Origin: Gambelia wislizenii
Lineage: Eukaryota > Chordata > Lepidosauria > Squamata > Crotaphytidae
Reading direction: 5' to 3'
Assembly: GCA_030847615.1 (NCBI GenBank)
Contig: JAUMIR010000004.1
Location: 269,723,501-269,787,500, forward strand
Length of the DNA stretch: 64,000 nt
In this document: positions 40,750 through 55,700 of the stretch, one piece after another
Numbering within the stretch: position 1 is the stretch's first letter
Layout of the letters: each line of letters starts with the position of its first letter
Position numbers and translations under genes: made by a program
The notes under the pieces: generated by a model
Seen by the model: the letters and a program-made list of their open reading frames with translations, nothing else
Databases searched by the model: none
Told to the model about the DNA's origin: nothing

Positions 40750-43700
40750 TATATATGAAGTAAATTTATTTTACTACCAAAGACAATCCTCCCAAATGTA
40801 TCTCACAGTTGATACAATTATTCACATCTCTCTTGCAAACATTTACAGTTACAAAGCTTATTGCTCAAGAGCAGTTCTACCCTGCACCTAATTACATATT
40901 ATTCTCATCATTTAACCAGTTTGAAAAATAAAATTACATTTACAATGTCAAATATAATGAAACAACCTTGCACTATTGACCATATCACATCTTGATGTGG
41001 CTATGCCTCACAAACTGCCTGATTCCCATAACGGAAAATGCACTTTAAAGAAATAGTCTTAACATTATAAAACCAATGAATACTAACACAGTTCCTTGCA
41101 ATAATAACCTAAATCTAACCTCCTCCTTCCTACTACTTGATTTTAGCAACACCCTTGCCTAATTTAAAACTCTTGTGCCCTTTTGGGCTGGCCTAATAAA
41201 CATATTATCTTAATATGGATGAGAACCCATAAATTCATGCCTTAGCAACAAGAAACTACTAATTGAAGTTCAAGTATTTTGACATATTAAGTGCATACCT
41301 AATGTAAAATACCACTGTATTTCCAATTTCTCTGTATGGCTGTGAAAACTGGACAGTGAAGAAAGCTGACATAAAGAAAATCAGCTCATCTGAGATGTGG
41401 TGCCAGATAAAAGTTCTACAGAGACTGTGGACTGCTAAAATGACAAATAAATCCATCCTAGAAATCAAGCCTGAACTCCGAACTCAAGCCAAGATGACTA
41501 AACTAAGACTGTTATACTTTGGCCATATTGTGAGAAGACATGACTCACTAGAAAAGACAATAATGCTTGGTAAGGTAGAAGACAGTAGGAAAAGAGGAAG
41601 ACCACACCCCAGATGGATAGACTCAATAAAGGAAGCCACAGTCCTGAGTCTACAAGATCCAAGCTGTGCTGTTGATGATAGGGTAAGTTGGAGGTCTCTC
41701 ATTCATCATTTGACTTGATGACAGTTAACAACAACAAACCAGTCATATACACAATTTAAAGTGCTGGTCTAGAAAGACTTATACAGACTGTATCCAGGCT
41801 ACCTGAAAGAACCTATTCTCCCATACAACCTGGCTAGGCTTCATAATCTGTAGAATAAGACCTGCTTTTACTAGCACCACCCTGTGAGGCAATTCTGAGG
41901 TACATATGCAAGGAAGGGCCTTCTAGTTGGCTGCTCTTCTCATTGCTATCTCTCTGTTAGCAGGCAAAGAGCTTCAAAGTGCAGGCATACTTCAGTTAAC
42001 AAAACTTCTGATACTTCAGAATCTGTCACTGAGCATGTGTAAACAGCAAAAGAGAGAGAAAAGGGGGAAACAGATTAACCTGTCTCACCACCTACAGCCA
42101 ACATATCAAGAAAAAAAAACCCATAGGTCTGTAGGTTTGGCCACTAAAACTGAAATTGTAAGAGTGGAAGAAGTGTAGCGAAGTAAAAAGGCATCCTAGA
42201 ATCCCTTTTGGAAGAAGCCTTCAAGTGGCCTTTACAAGGTTTAAAATGTTTCCTTATTTATGCAAGGCTTACATGTCCTGGTTGTTTCATCCGGCATGCA
42301 CGTATTGCTTGTTTGGAATAAAAAGTTTGTCTGAAACATGCTGACTTGCTCTGTGTGTGCGTGTAGTGTAGGAACTTATCTTTTTAAAATTATGTTGTAA
42401 GTTGCCTTGGGACCCAGTTTAGGAAAATGCTAGAACAAAAAACAAATAAGTAAGGCTACACCTGCCCCCACAACCTCATTCACCTTAAAGATTAACAAAT
42501 TTATTCTTTCCTTTTTCTTTCTCTCTTTTCTTCTTTTTTTGCATACTGCTGCAACACAGTTCATAAGATCCATGAAGCACTATTACACAGATAGCTTGGG
42601 TAGAAGAGTGGATAGATATACACTTCACCACACTGTTGTCATTACTAAGGCATCTATGTCCAATGCTCTACACACTGCAATTGATTCTAACAGATCAGGG
42701 TTAGGAAAATACAGCTGCCGGGGTAATTTTTTAAAGGGTGTCTCTCTTTTTTATTCCCATAGCCACTAGGTGTTATTTCTGCCATGTTCCCTTCCTCTGA
42801 TGTTTCAGGTCCTGGCAAGGTGCTTCTTTGAATAGAAGATGATCCAGAAATTTACTTTTGAGTCACTGTTGGGAAAGAGAGCTTTACCTGGGCATAAAAT
42901 GGCAGAGGACACCCCCCAAAAAAAGTTGCAAAATGGTCCCCCAATTCTGGGGGCACTGATGCATGTTTGGGAGAGAAAAAAATAAAAAGTCAGGTAGCAT
43001 GTGGCTCTCTGTGGCTCCCCAGGAGTGGCCAATGCGGCCCCCAAATTCCCCAAAATTGCCCATTCTTATAGTTGATAAACACCAGTTAAATTGTTCATTT
43101 TAAATTGTTCAATTGTGTGTTTTATTTTTCACTTCCTTGTAAACTTTAGCTCTTTATCTACTGACAGAAGATGGCTCCATAAAAATTAATGCTGGCCACT
43201 GAAAGCCTTACATTTAGCTGAAGTTTTATTTTATTTTGTAGCAAAATTTATATATGCTCTTCAGCTGACCTTAGAAGTATCTGCCAAGGCACTTTACAGC
43301 CACAGGTGTATCTCTAAATACAGTAGAAAGACAATAAATAAATAAATAAATAAAAATAAATCTTAAAAGCAATTATTTTGAAGGTCAGGGGGAAAATCAT
43401 TCAATTCCAAATAGAATAAAAATGTATTTGCTATCCACCTAAAAAAAAAGGGGGGGAATCAAATACATTATGTAGTGAAATGTTTTGTGGGAGAGATATA
43501 GCTAGGAAACTGTCACTGTTCTAGTCTTGACCCCCGCCCCCATAAATAGAAGTCCCTGCAGTGGCTTTGGATCCTGTTTTACTCCCATTCATGTTGTGGA
43601 TAAAAAGAATGAAAGATGGTACTGTGAAGAACAGAAAAAGTAGACTGCATATAGAATTCTCAACCTACATAGAACTGTGTAGAATAAACAGGTATATAAA

Positions 43701-46700
43701 CCTGACAAGAGAAATGGCAATATCCCAAAAGCAGTTGGAGGGGATTTCAACATTCATTTCCTGATCTTCAAAGAGATGTTCTAGAATCCCTGCCCCCCCA
43801 AAAATAAAAATAAAAATAAAAAATTCCAATCCATTAGCAGAAATATGAACAGAAGCAATGTTTTCTTGGCACACCATATACTAATATATGGATTAACATC
43901 AGTTGTTACAGCACTTACACATATAATAAGAGAATTCTACTAAGAGCTTTTTAATTGTGTTATGCTTTTAAAATGTACACCATGTTGCTAGGAGAAAGGT
44001 GGGATAGAAATAAAATAAATAAAATTTTCTTCAGAAAACTGTCCTACTTCAAAGGGAATTAGACACTTGGGTAAGCAGATTTTATTGCTTTCACACCTCA
44101 GGAGGGACAGACTAGTCACTTGACATCTACTGTTATTTTGCACAACTCTTTCAAGTTTTACGGCCAGTCAGAATTTCCAAATTTATGTATCCCATTACTC
44201 CCCATCTCACCCCTGTAACTATGTAACTGTGCTTAAACACCTGTGGCTTTAACACCACTCCACCAGTGCATCTGAAGAAGCAGACTCAAATCTACAGAAC
44301 ATCAAGATGAAACAAATCAGGTAGTCTTAAAGGTACTGCTAGATTCCTTCTCCCTGCCCCTTTTCCTTTTTACAATGCAATGGACTAACACAACCACTTC
44401 CTTGAAAACAAGACAGGTGAATTCATCATTCAGTTATCATGTAAGTTTTCCCCAACTTTAGAGGGACCGTTTATCAGACTAACAAGACAATAAAGTACGC
44501 TTAGCCAAATCTTTCCCACTCACATACACAATTTAGTCCATGTGATCAAAAATGTTTCTTGGTGTTTCCTGCTTCCCAAAGTTGGTAAAATATTTAAAAA
44601 TCCTAATTTCTCAATTCAGAGGTCCCTGGATTTAAACAAAACAAAACAACAAAGACAAGCTGGGCAAATATGTTTGTGAGGATCTCTCTCTCCCATACAC
44701 TTCCTATATTACTTCTGCCTGTACTGCCCAGTTGTTTAAAAGTTCTTGTTTTGTGCCTATTTTGTTGCTTGAAAACAAATACCCGATTGGTTATTTACAT
44801 AATGCAGATGCTAAAAGAGCTGCGCTGGCCATACAGCAAAGTACAACAAAATCCACGAAACAGAGATACCTTTACAGGGAAAACTTTAACAAGAGGGAGC
44901 AATGGACTAGGACTTAATCCTTTGAGGGGTTTAGTTCGAACAAAGGTAAAATTCTTTCATTGGACTACAATTGGCAAATTTTACCTACGCAGCACCAAAA
45001 GTTTTTCCAGATATAACAGTACAAAGACTCCTCAGAAATTTGTTGTTCTTTGCCTAAGAAAGGAAAAGTTAGTTTCACATGGGATAGGACATCTGAATCT
45101 CAAGTGAAGTTACTTTTCTGTTGCTAATGGAGTTGAAACTTTATTACCTGTCTTTTATTCTCACAGGGCCAAGAAGGGGAGTGGCCTCTGGCTGCACTGA
45201 AGCCCCTCAATACCATCTTAACTGACAACAGAGTAACATCTGAGTCAGAATGTAGGTTAGAGTTAGGGCTCTAACATCTTTATCATTTTTCTCCTGTATG
45301 ATTTTTAACATATTAACCTGATCAAGAAGTTGGCGAAACTTGAAAACCGTACATATACATTTTCTGCATTTTGGTTGGCCAATAAAGCCATCACTGTTTT
45401 GTGTAGTCTGTATCTTGTTGTATTTTGCAGAAGAACAACACTTCCAGTTACAACTAACCTACTTTGTACAAGTGCAGTATATATGTAAGATTATCCTACT
45501 GCACAAGTGTTTCTTCTTTTTAAAACATTTATTCTTCCAAGCTAGGAAATGGGTTCAACCCAGTTCTGTAGCAAATACATTACTCACGTAAAAAGGGATC
45601 CCACAGCCATAAGAACAGGGCTCTCTTATGCCCTGTGGAATACCCTCTACAGACACTTACTGTTTACTGACAGTACACCACCAAATAACGGAGACTGCAT
45701 TGGACAGTCACAAATCACAGAATGTTGTTACACCTGCTGTAGGATTACACAAGTCCCATAATATATTCAAACATGAGTACATTCAAATATTTAATTTATA
45801 CAAATTCACAAGCATAAGACAGTAAATGAGCTCACAAAAAATAAAAAGAGTGCTTCAAAAACGTACACATCTTACCCTCTTATGTTTAATTTTACCCTCT
45901 TAATCTTACTTTCTCCTTCAGCAGAAGATAAAACAAGTAATCACTATTATTCTGCACCTATATGCCTTAAAGGATAGTGGAAGGCAGCCTGAAGTATTTT
46001 TAGAAATAGGTGTATAAGGCCTAAATCCAATATGATGTATGTGGCAATGTCAGGATTTTAGGTGCTCTCCAACCCTTCTGGCCCCGCAAAGCATGCTCTG
46101 GAGGGTTTTATAGCTCTCTGAGAGATGGTTTTCAGGACACATGAGGGCAGGACTCTAGAAAGCTGCATTTATTAGCATAATGTCATTGTTAGATACAACC
46201 GTGATATTCTAGATTCACAGTGACCAATACCTACAACTGCAAAAAAGACAGAAAGCTGCTTTATACATAGACCACTGGTCCATCTGGCCCAGTACTGTCA
46301 ACATTTAAATACCTTCCAAGTGATGTTGTAAATCTTTCATACTGAGGAAAGACATGATGGCACAATTGTTTCTATTACTTTAGAAAACTAAAGCTCTGGT
46401 TGCAATTTAATGTGATCAATTTTCAAGCAGCCAAGCTCAACCAATAAGGATTTGGATGAAATACTGCCCCTTCATGGAGCAAATCCTTTCACACTGGCAG
46501 AAACTTTGATGGATATTCTCGCAATTGAACTAGACTAGGGAACCATGCCCTTCTTGGTCAATAAGGTATTACTGGTACTTTTTTCTTGAATTACTTTTCT
46601 GAGGACTTCGCCATCATTTACATTGGTGGAAAGCATAGAGACAATCCTGCAGCCAAGGACCTGAGAACACTGTGACCTGTTACATTTGTGCTTCTGTCTA

Positions 46701-49700
46701 CTGACAAATGCTGTTGATATTTCTTGTTCGTTGGAGATGCAAGCATGTCAGCTGAGAATGGGCAGAGTTGACTTTCCAGATGAACAAACACAGAGTGATT
46801 GAGGCTATATACCCTACATACAAGATCGTATGCCAACTCAAGTAGTCCACTTATCTGTTCAGAGACCCTGTTAAATATATTGCTGAAACAGGGTGGGGTG
46901 ATTTCTCTATCCATTTTAGAATCTTCATTCTGTCCTTGATTATCTGGAATAATCTTGATCCTCCCTTCTTGATGATGTGTGCCTGTACCACTGAGCTGCC
47001 CATTTGAATTTAAATGTATTTCCATTTCACAATTACCAAAAATGAATGTAGAGCAAGCTGAAACTGCATAAAGCTCTGAGAAATTCATCCTGTGTTGATG
47101 CTTTTTTGTAGTCCACTCTGCTTGCACCATGTGACTGCCGTAATGAGCTCTCCAGCATGTTAAATGTGCATCTGTTGTGTCTAATATTGTTTTGTTTTGA
47201 AAATAGCATCCGCTTTTATAAGGTTTCTTTGCGAATCCACCAGAGTAGAGACATCTTCAACCCTGGGTTAAGTCTCAGTTGATAATGATATTTTGAGAGA
47301 ATTGCAGACTGATACAATTTCAGAAACAACTGTAGCTGATGTACTTGAAAACACACATAGGGCATTAACTTAATTGTGGAAATTGACAGTCCCAGAGTAT
47401 GAACTAGAAACACCATGTCTGCAGACTTCAATGTTTTTACTTCTCACAGCCTTCCAAATCCTTTCCTTCCATTCCTGTCAAGAATGCAGACAAGCTTGTT
47501 ATGTGTCTATCGCCATTCCCAGATGTACTAAGCAGTTTGTCACCTGCAAATTCAGTAACAATATATGGTATTTAAGGGACTGGTCATTCTCAGACCCCTT
47601 TTTGCCTTGCTCCTTGCCCTTCTTTCAACAAGATGCTGTCCAAGTATGAAAAAAGCTAAATCCCATTTTTTCAAATGAGCAGAAAGACTAAAGCTTTTGT
47701 GAGAGCTCGAAGCACTGATGTGAGACTGAAAGGAAGCATCCTGAACTGATAATGCATCTCTGCAAATGCAAAAAGCATCTGCACACTGAATTCATAGTAA
47801 TATGCAAACAAGCTTACTTCTGAAATATCAATGTAAGGTGTTCCTGCAGCAAATTGTCCATAATTTGCAGTTTCAATCTTGCAATGCTGTTTTTTAAAAG
47901 GCATTTATACCCTGTGCTTTACCACAAAGGTTCTCAGAGCAGCGTACAAAATTATTAAGCACCTACACATCTACACTGCTTTTCTACCATGCTAGGCACT
48001 CTCCAAGTGGTTTCCAATGTGAGTTAGCTAATTGCCCCCACAAGATGGGTACTCATTTGATATACCTGTTGAGAAATCTGAGATCCAGGACTGGATGATA
48101 CATCCTGTTATGTTTCGTAATGACAAAGAATAAGAAGCAGACACCCTTGTACCATTGACTCAAGGGGAACAATTCTGTTGTAGCAATTATTAATTTTTAT
48201 CCTGCCTTTCTCCCAATGTGGGAATGAAGGCTGTTGACAATGTAGAATTAAAACAAACAGCAGAGTTAAAACAATATATAGTACAAAAGTTTTTTTTTTT
48301 TTAAAAAAACCTCACTCAATATACAGTTGTATTGAAACATTTAAAATGGTCTAAATATTTCCAGATGCATTATCAAGCACTTCTTCCTGTCTCTAAGCAC
48401 AGGAGAAGAAATATACCAGCAATTCAGTCTCTTTGAAATACTATGCTGTACCCTTTTTTGACCACTGATTTGAACTTAATTTTTTCCATAAGTAGCCAAA
48501 TTGCCAAAATATTCCTCCTGCTGGAGACTCATACCCATCAGGACTGTTGTATTTCCCCACTAGGTGTTATTGAGGAAACTCATGTGGCCTGTTGTGGATT
48601 TTACTACTATTTGAATTCAAATTTTGTTCTGTTCCACTGGCATTTAAAGTTTTGGAAATGATGTCATCTTCTTCCACCACAAAAGAAAGGAAAATCCCCC
48701 CCCCAAGGGTTCTTGTCATACTTCTCTGGACCAATGACATGGCCTGTTGTTTACCTTTAGTCTCTACTAACACTTCCCTCTATGTTTTCTCTCTAAAGTG
48801 AAGAGTCCTTTTTAATGGGGCATTTGCTAAGTTGACCCTTGATTTTTTGTCTCCCTCACAATGCTACAACCCTCAATATTGTTTTGACATTACAAAGGCA
48901 ATACCTTGCAGCAAAGGAAGCTGAGTGTTGAGTTGTGTGATCCATAAATTAAAGTGACTTACAAACTTTATTTAAATAACATGACTTTTCATTACAATGC
49001 ATCTCCTCCACCCAAAGAAACGCTGCTGTCAACACCGAACCAACTACCAAAGCTCTGAAAGCTGAAGCAGAGGCTTCATGAGTCTTTTTGAGGATGCTAT
49101 CTGCTCTTTTCTCTTCAAAGTCTTTTAACACACTGTTTACATTCTTTGGTGCTAATATATGTCACACTAAAGCAGCTATTGGTGCACTGACTAAGGGGAC
49201 CAATAATTCCTGCATTGTCTGGCTGTTGAAAGAGTAAACCATATGAGATTCAGCAAATATCTTGAGTGCATTCCAATGTAATCAGATCTCTACTGCAGAA
49301 GCTGAGCTTCTATGACTTTCAGTATTGAATCACAGAATCATAGTTAGAAGAGACCAGGAGGGCCATTCAGTCCAATCCCCTGCCTTGCAGGAATATACAA
49401 TCAAAGCACTCTCAACAGATGGCGATCAGCCTCTGTTTAAAACCCTCCAAAGAAGGAGACCCCACCACACTCTGAGGCAGTGTAATCCACTGTCAAACAG
49501 CTCTTACTGTCAGGACGTTCTTCCTAATGTTTAGATGGAATCTCTTTTCCTGTAGTTTGAACCCACTGCTCTGTGTCCTAGTCTCTGGAACAGCAGAAAA
49601 TGAGCTTGCTCCCTCCCTCTATTGGTTTCCGTATTACTGATGCTGCCCTATGAATTCTATCTGGTTTTCTTTGATCCTCATGATCCATTTTGCTATCTTG

Positions 49701-52700
49701 TTCTCCATATTTACTGTCTAAAACCTCCATTATTTGTGCAAGCATTGGTCTGAAATCATCAGGATTGAACAATCTGAGAAGCCACATCAGAGTCAGCTTC
49801 TATGTCAAACTAAGGCAATTGTACAATGTTCTCTGAATTCTGCACAACAGGTATCTCAACAGAACCCAGATGCTCCTGCTTCTTTTTGCATTTCCCTGCA
49901 ATTCTGTCTTCAGTATTCACATTAGAATGTTTTTTAAAAAATTTATTTAGTTATTTATACCCCGCTCTTCAGCCACAAGGCTATCAGAGCGGCTTACAAA
50001 TTGTTTTAAGCAACAGCTATTTACACATCTACACTGCGTTAAACAGTTTCCAATGTGTGTTAGCTAATTGCCCCCACAAGCTGGGTACTCATTTTACCGA
50101 CCTACAAAAGGATGGAAGGCTGAGTGAACCTTGGAGCTGGCTGGAATCGAACTTGCAACATGAGACTCCCTTAGTCTCACATTCTCATTTAGAGGTCTGG
50201 AGACATTCAATTTAAATGTCTTTTGATAACAATTATATTGTTATTATCCAGATATACATTCATTAAATAACATACATTTGAATTCCTTCTATTAAAGTAA
50301 GTTCAATACATTTTGAAATCCAGAATTATACTGCAAATTAGTTAATTGCCTCATTTGTTGATTATACCATAAATTCAAAGTGTTATCATGGGGTTTTCTT
50401 GGCAAGATTTGTTCAGAGGGGGTTTGCCTCTGCCTCCCTTTGAAACTGATTACTAAAAAATTACTTTTTAGTAATTGTCTTAACATGTACTGCATACAGG
50501 CTATTTCTGACAGTTGCCCCATCACGGTCCCAGTCTAGATGGAATTTAGATTGCCATGGTAGATTGCCAGTGTTTACTGCACCTGAGTAGAAATACAAAT
50601 CACACCAAGTCTTGGAAAGTCTGCAAAGCATTATTCTGAGCTGCACTGCTTCAGGGAGAGCTCCAGGCTCCTGTCTACCCTGTCCTGCCTTAAACTGGAA
50701 CATTCTGGCCTCTAAAGTTCTTCTTGTCATTGCATGCCTGCTAAAACAAGGCATCTTCTGAAATTACTGCCCCATAGACAAAGTGTTAGAATCACAGGTA
50801 ACCGTGGTAACAGATCCTCTCAAAATGACAGCTGTTTCCAATGGCTTTGGCAATAGTTCTCCTTGCATTAAAGCCATCTTTGCCACTGACTCTTCTTTTA
50901 TCCTGTATTTTAATTTGCCTAATCGTTTGTTTCCACCCAACTTCCACCCTTTCAGCTTTGTCCCTTTCCCCAGACCTATCTCCAAAGCTTGAACACCTTT
51001 TCAGTAACAGGCTGTGCATTCTTGAGCTGCTGCAGCAGAAGCAATTTAGCCCCCTCTCTGACTCAGATTTGCTCTTGAAGTCAAGCATTTTTTGTAACTT
51101 TGCCTCCTTATTCTGGTTTATTGGCTTGCACAGAACAACTGAACCAGCTGATTTCTCCCTGGAAGCACACTCAGAGGTGTGTTTGAAAGTAATCAACTGA
51201 GCTCTTCACAGGATCCCTGCATATCCTTAAGGGAAGTTGAGGTATTTTCTCCACACTCTTGGCCATCTTTGTCCCCTTTCTCTTTTTCTTTGCATGCTCA
51301 ACAGTTTCTGAAGCTGTCAAAGATAAGGAAAAGGAACAGAAGGGAAGACAAGAAAATGGAGTTTTTTTTTATTTTTTTTAAAAAGAGCAATTAAGGGGCA
51401 GAATGTTCAAGTAACAGAAAAAGAAAAGAAAGATAGAAGATGAAACTAAACTGGCAAGATGTGAAAGAAGAGACAGAAAAACTCTGTAACTACCAAGGCA
51501 GGAAAAAAGAAAATTGAGAGGGCAAAGTAAAGAGTCAGTGGTTGAATCTGAAAAAGAGCTTGGAAGTCCTGCCCCTGGAACTATGCAGGGAAAGCAACAC
51601 ATGTGATTTCCAGATTGCTGTTCTGCACCATAAAGTGTGACCCATTATAATGCTTTTCATTCTGAGTAGCCCAAAATAATGTTCCCAAGGCTACGTATCA
51701 TACTATATCATAACTGTAAAAGTACTATTTACCTCCAAACTAAAAGTAACATTTTAATTTAAAAATTTCTTAGTGGACAAAATGCTGAAAAGGCAACACA
51801 TATCCAAATGTAAGGATTAAAATCAGCTAATCTCTTAGCACACCCAGACAAATAAACAAAAACTCCCCCCAACCCCCCACAGAAGTAGAAACATAACTGC
51901 TCTAATAATGAAATGGTTGACATGGTTTTGAAGCTAAATTGTTTAAACTACCTTAAACAAAAGTGAAAATCCCAATCTAAAGCAACCTGCAGCAAAAAGT
52001 TTCAAAGGAAAATAGTCACAGAACTAGATATGGAGGCTATTGGTACAAACCTTTGAGTGGGTATTCCTAATTCATTGCTCTTTCTTCAATTTCCCACAGT
52101 CAATTCAAATGCACTATACTGTTGGGACTGAGTATGCACATGAAGAAAGGACAATTTGTTTGAAAGTGCTCCTTTCAGCTCCTACTGAACAGCCTTTTGA
52201 ATCAGAGAAGATAATTTTCAAGCTCTCCCTCTGTCTCACAGTAACTTCTTAATATGGACACAAATTTCACATGGAGACTTAGTTTTTTAAAGTCACCATG
52301 TGACTTTAAAGACCTCAAAGAGAGGGTGACCCCCTCTTAAGTAGGCTTGAATGAATTGATCTTTAGTTCAGGAGCCTAAACGAATGGAGAAGACATGGAA
52401 AATTCATGTGCCCCAAGTACAAATCATTAAATGACAAAATTATGGATTGGTCTGGGAGTAGGCTGACAATATTTGAGAGAAAGTATGGGACTGGAGAAAG
52501 TATGAGAATGGAGAAATACTCCCACAGTTTGAGAGTGACTTAGTCCACTGACTGCAAGATATATTCAGCATAGTTGATTTTATTTCAAACATTAAAATGC
52601 AACTTAATTCATACAGTACCTCTGATTAACTTGCATCTCAAGTTGCTGGATTTTTTCCAGAAGTTCTTTTTCTACTGCTTCCCTCTGCAACTCAAATTCT

Positions 52701-55700
52701 TTATGGGCATTTCGTACTGCATCTTCTTTTTCACAACTGAGCTTCTGTACAAGTACTTTTCTGTCCTGCTCATGATTAGTGACTAGTAGTTCTTTTTCCT
52801 CTGCAAGCTTATTGATAGTGGCTTCATATTTCTTCTGTTGTTCACACAAAGCCAGATTTTCCTCTTTCTGTTTCTCTAGGGTACTCACTTCCAATTCAAG
52901 TTTACCTTGCAATTCTGTTATTTGTTCTTCCAACCTTTTTTCTGCTTCAAGAGCTTTTTGATGCAAAGATGTTACTTTGCTCAATTCCGTTCTAAGCAAA
53001 TTTGTTTCTTCTTCATGCCTGTCAATTAGTTCTGAAATGCACTGATCTTTTTCAATTGTCATTAGAGTTCTTAGCTCTGCTAAACCCACCTGATATTCAT
53101 CACTATTAACTTGAATTATATGATTCAATTTATCTATTTCTTTCCTTAACATTTCGGTTTCCTTGTCAACAAGGTTTTTAAGATTATCCTGCTGCTGAGT
53201 TTTGCTCTCTTCTAAAAGGAGTTTCATTTCATCTGTTTCTGCTTCTTTCAGTGCAAGTTCAACTTCTAATTTACACCTCAAATCAGAAAGTCCAGAGACC
53301 TTGGCCTTTAATTCTTCAACCTGTTGTTCTTTTGCATGGACATCTGCAGTGTGAGATTCCTGCATTTCTTCAAGCCGATACTGATTTTCTTTTTTCAACT
53401 TCTCTAAAGTATCGTTGTGTTTGGCCATTAATTCTTCAAATTCTTGTGTATGTCTGACAAGTAGATTGGATTCTAATTCCTTTAAGTGATCTTTTTCCAA
53501 AGTCTGAAGTTCTTCCCTCAAAAGTTGCATTTTTTCTTCATTTTCAATATGAAGTTGTTTCAGACTTTCTAACACTCTTTCACGGGACTCCCTTAGTTCT
53601 TTAATTTCACAAGTCTGATTCTTCATTTGACTTTCCAATTCAAGTAGCTTCTGATCCTTTTCATTCTGTAAAATCACAACTGCTTCCTTTTCATTCTTTA
53701 CTATGGCAAATTCATTATCTTTATCATGCAAAACATCTTCAAGACCTTTTAAATCACATTTTAATTTTGTAATCTTTTTTTGGTTCTCTTTACCATCTTC
53801 AACTAAAGTATTCAATCTACTTTCATATTCAGTTTTTAAAGATTGCAGTTCTTTTTGATGCTTATCTTTTAGTGTTTTTTCAAGAGAAAGTTTTACCTTT
53901 TCTATAATATTTCTTATTTCTATAGAAGTACATTTTAAAGAACTGGAAAACTCACACTGTTCTTTTTCTACAAATGTTCTAAAGTGACAGAGATCTTCTT
54001 TAATGTTTATTAAATTTAGCCGAGACTCCTGGGCAACATCTCTACATTTCTCCATGTAAACATTTACAGCAGAATTTTCTAAAGTTTCCTCTTTTGCACA
54101 TATATTTGTGTCTTGCATCCTCCTGCTGTCGATTGCATTGATAACTGAGGAATAGAGAGACTCCACCATCATTTCTGGACTTTGAGGATCACTTATTACA
54201 TTTGGAGATACTGGATTTTCTTCTATTATAAACTCATTCACTGCGGACATGAAATCAGATTCTGGACTTTCGGCCAGTGAGTCCAAGTCTAAAGACCCTT
54301 GCTTAAGGGCTTGCTCTATGCCTGGATGGGCAATTGTTTCAAAATCAAATGTATGAGCATCAATGCTGTCCGGAGACAATTCTTCGAAAGGACCTGGGGG
54401 GCATACAGGAGGGCACAAAGGTCCCTGAAGACTGAGTGGTGGGGGAGTTTTAGGAGAGGTAGCAATTGTTGTTCCTGTTGTACTTTCCATCCTTGGTGTA
54501 GTGACAGATTGTGGTGAGGCTTGACTGTTGGAAGCCTAAAAGCATAAAACAGGCCAGAGTTAAAACACTATCATTTCATAACAATCCCAATATAGGATCC
54601 AAACCAAACACAGAAAGATTTATATATGCAATGATACTCTTGAAACATTTTATTCCTCTTAGAGATACAGAAGCTCCTAAAACCTCATGCCTTATTGCCT
54701 GAAGTGGCTTGGTGCTCAAGGCAGCTATTAACATACTATGCACATCATACGCAGATGTGTTCTAATGAAATATCATACAGATATGCGTTCCTAACTATTA
54801 AGGCAAAATGTTTAACATCCACCTCCCATTAAGTCTCCCCACATGGTATTCCTCCTAAAAGTTGCTGTAAAAATAGTCAAAGGACCCCTGATGAGGTAAC
54901 AAGCATGTGGATTCACAACAGATGCTTTGAGACATAGGTTACTGATGCTTACGTATATTTAGCATTGGTAAACCTGAGATGTTTGACAATGAAGTCAGAA
55001 GTCTGTTAAGCATCACTTATGTTGTGATGAGGAGTCCAAAGTACATTAGTAATCCAATATTCAAAGCACCACAAACCACTGCTGAAGAGGCTGGAGGAGG
55101 GTTGTCTAAATGGGGAAATAAAACCTCATAGAATTCACTGGGAATCCTACCTGTCTAAATGGGATCCCACATAAATCCAAATTATTCAGAAGGGGGTGGG
55201 GAAATGGCAAAAATAACGCAGGAAAAGCCTTTGCGGCTTTTCCAGTAGTTAAAAAAAAAACAGCAAGGAGGGTGCTAGGACAAGTGACTCACTTTGAATC
55301 ACTTCCCCATATCAGAGGAAGTGCAGAGCTAATTGGCCGGGCGAGCACGGAGGTGGGGCTTGCTAACAGGGCAAGCGTCCACTGCCATCATGTTGGATTT
55401 TTACCTTAGTGAGCAATCACTAAGGCGATAAATGGGGTGGGTTTTTTTAAATTTTGCTATCCTTTTAATGTGAAAAATCACTCTATCGCTCCAGTGCACC
55501 TTACACAATGTATTGTTTAAAAAAAAAAAGTCTGGCAGCAGTGAAGAACTAACATGAGTAAACTGCTCACAGCCACCACCTGGCACGTAAGCTTATACGA
55601 GCTTTTGGGGCCAAAAGCACCATTAAGACATGGCACTGCTGTTGCGAAATGCCATTACTATGAGGTACTCTTTTCCCCCCTCGTATAGATGGGCCCTGAA

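Larger units (their letters stand above)
46600..49790 (-). mobile_element. Old DIRS retrotransposon, gag-RT-RNase H order, heavily degraded
   Basis: From high to low coordinates on the minus strand it shows gag pieces (49790-49640 and 49264-48560), RT pieces (47780-47216) and a region resembling the DIRS RNase H/C-terminal part (47130-46618). Insertions interrupt it: CR1 (49327-49620), L2-like sequence near 48190-48300 and a SINE (47890-48070). A T/A-rich leader and ATG-containing tract at 51.2-51.6 kb may be its 5' end, but this is weak. Similar parts of gag align with the copy at 1-2.9 kb. Confidence 0.72.

Noticed and set aside
44670..45107. 145-codon plus-strand ORF
   Set aside because: No known motif, AT-rich intronic context, no supporting structure.
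50461..51200. Overlapping ORFs on both strands near 51 kb
   Set aside because: No convincing motif. A role as DIRS 5' leader is only a weak possibility, so no coding feature is claimed.
54488..54490. ATG as the start of a separate coiled-coil gene
   Set aside because: The frame continues upstream to a good acceptor at 54535 and joins RB1CC1 exon b in phase; the ATG is internal.
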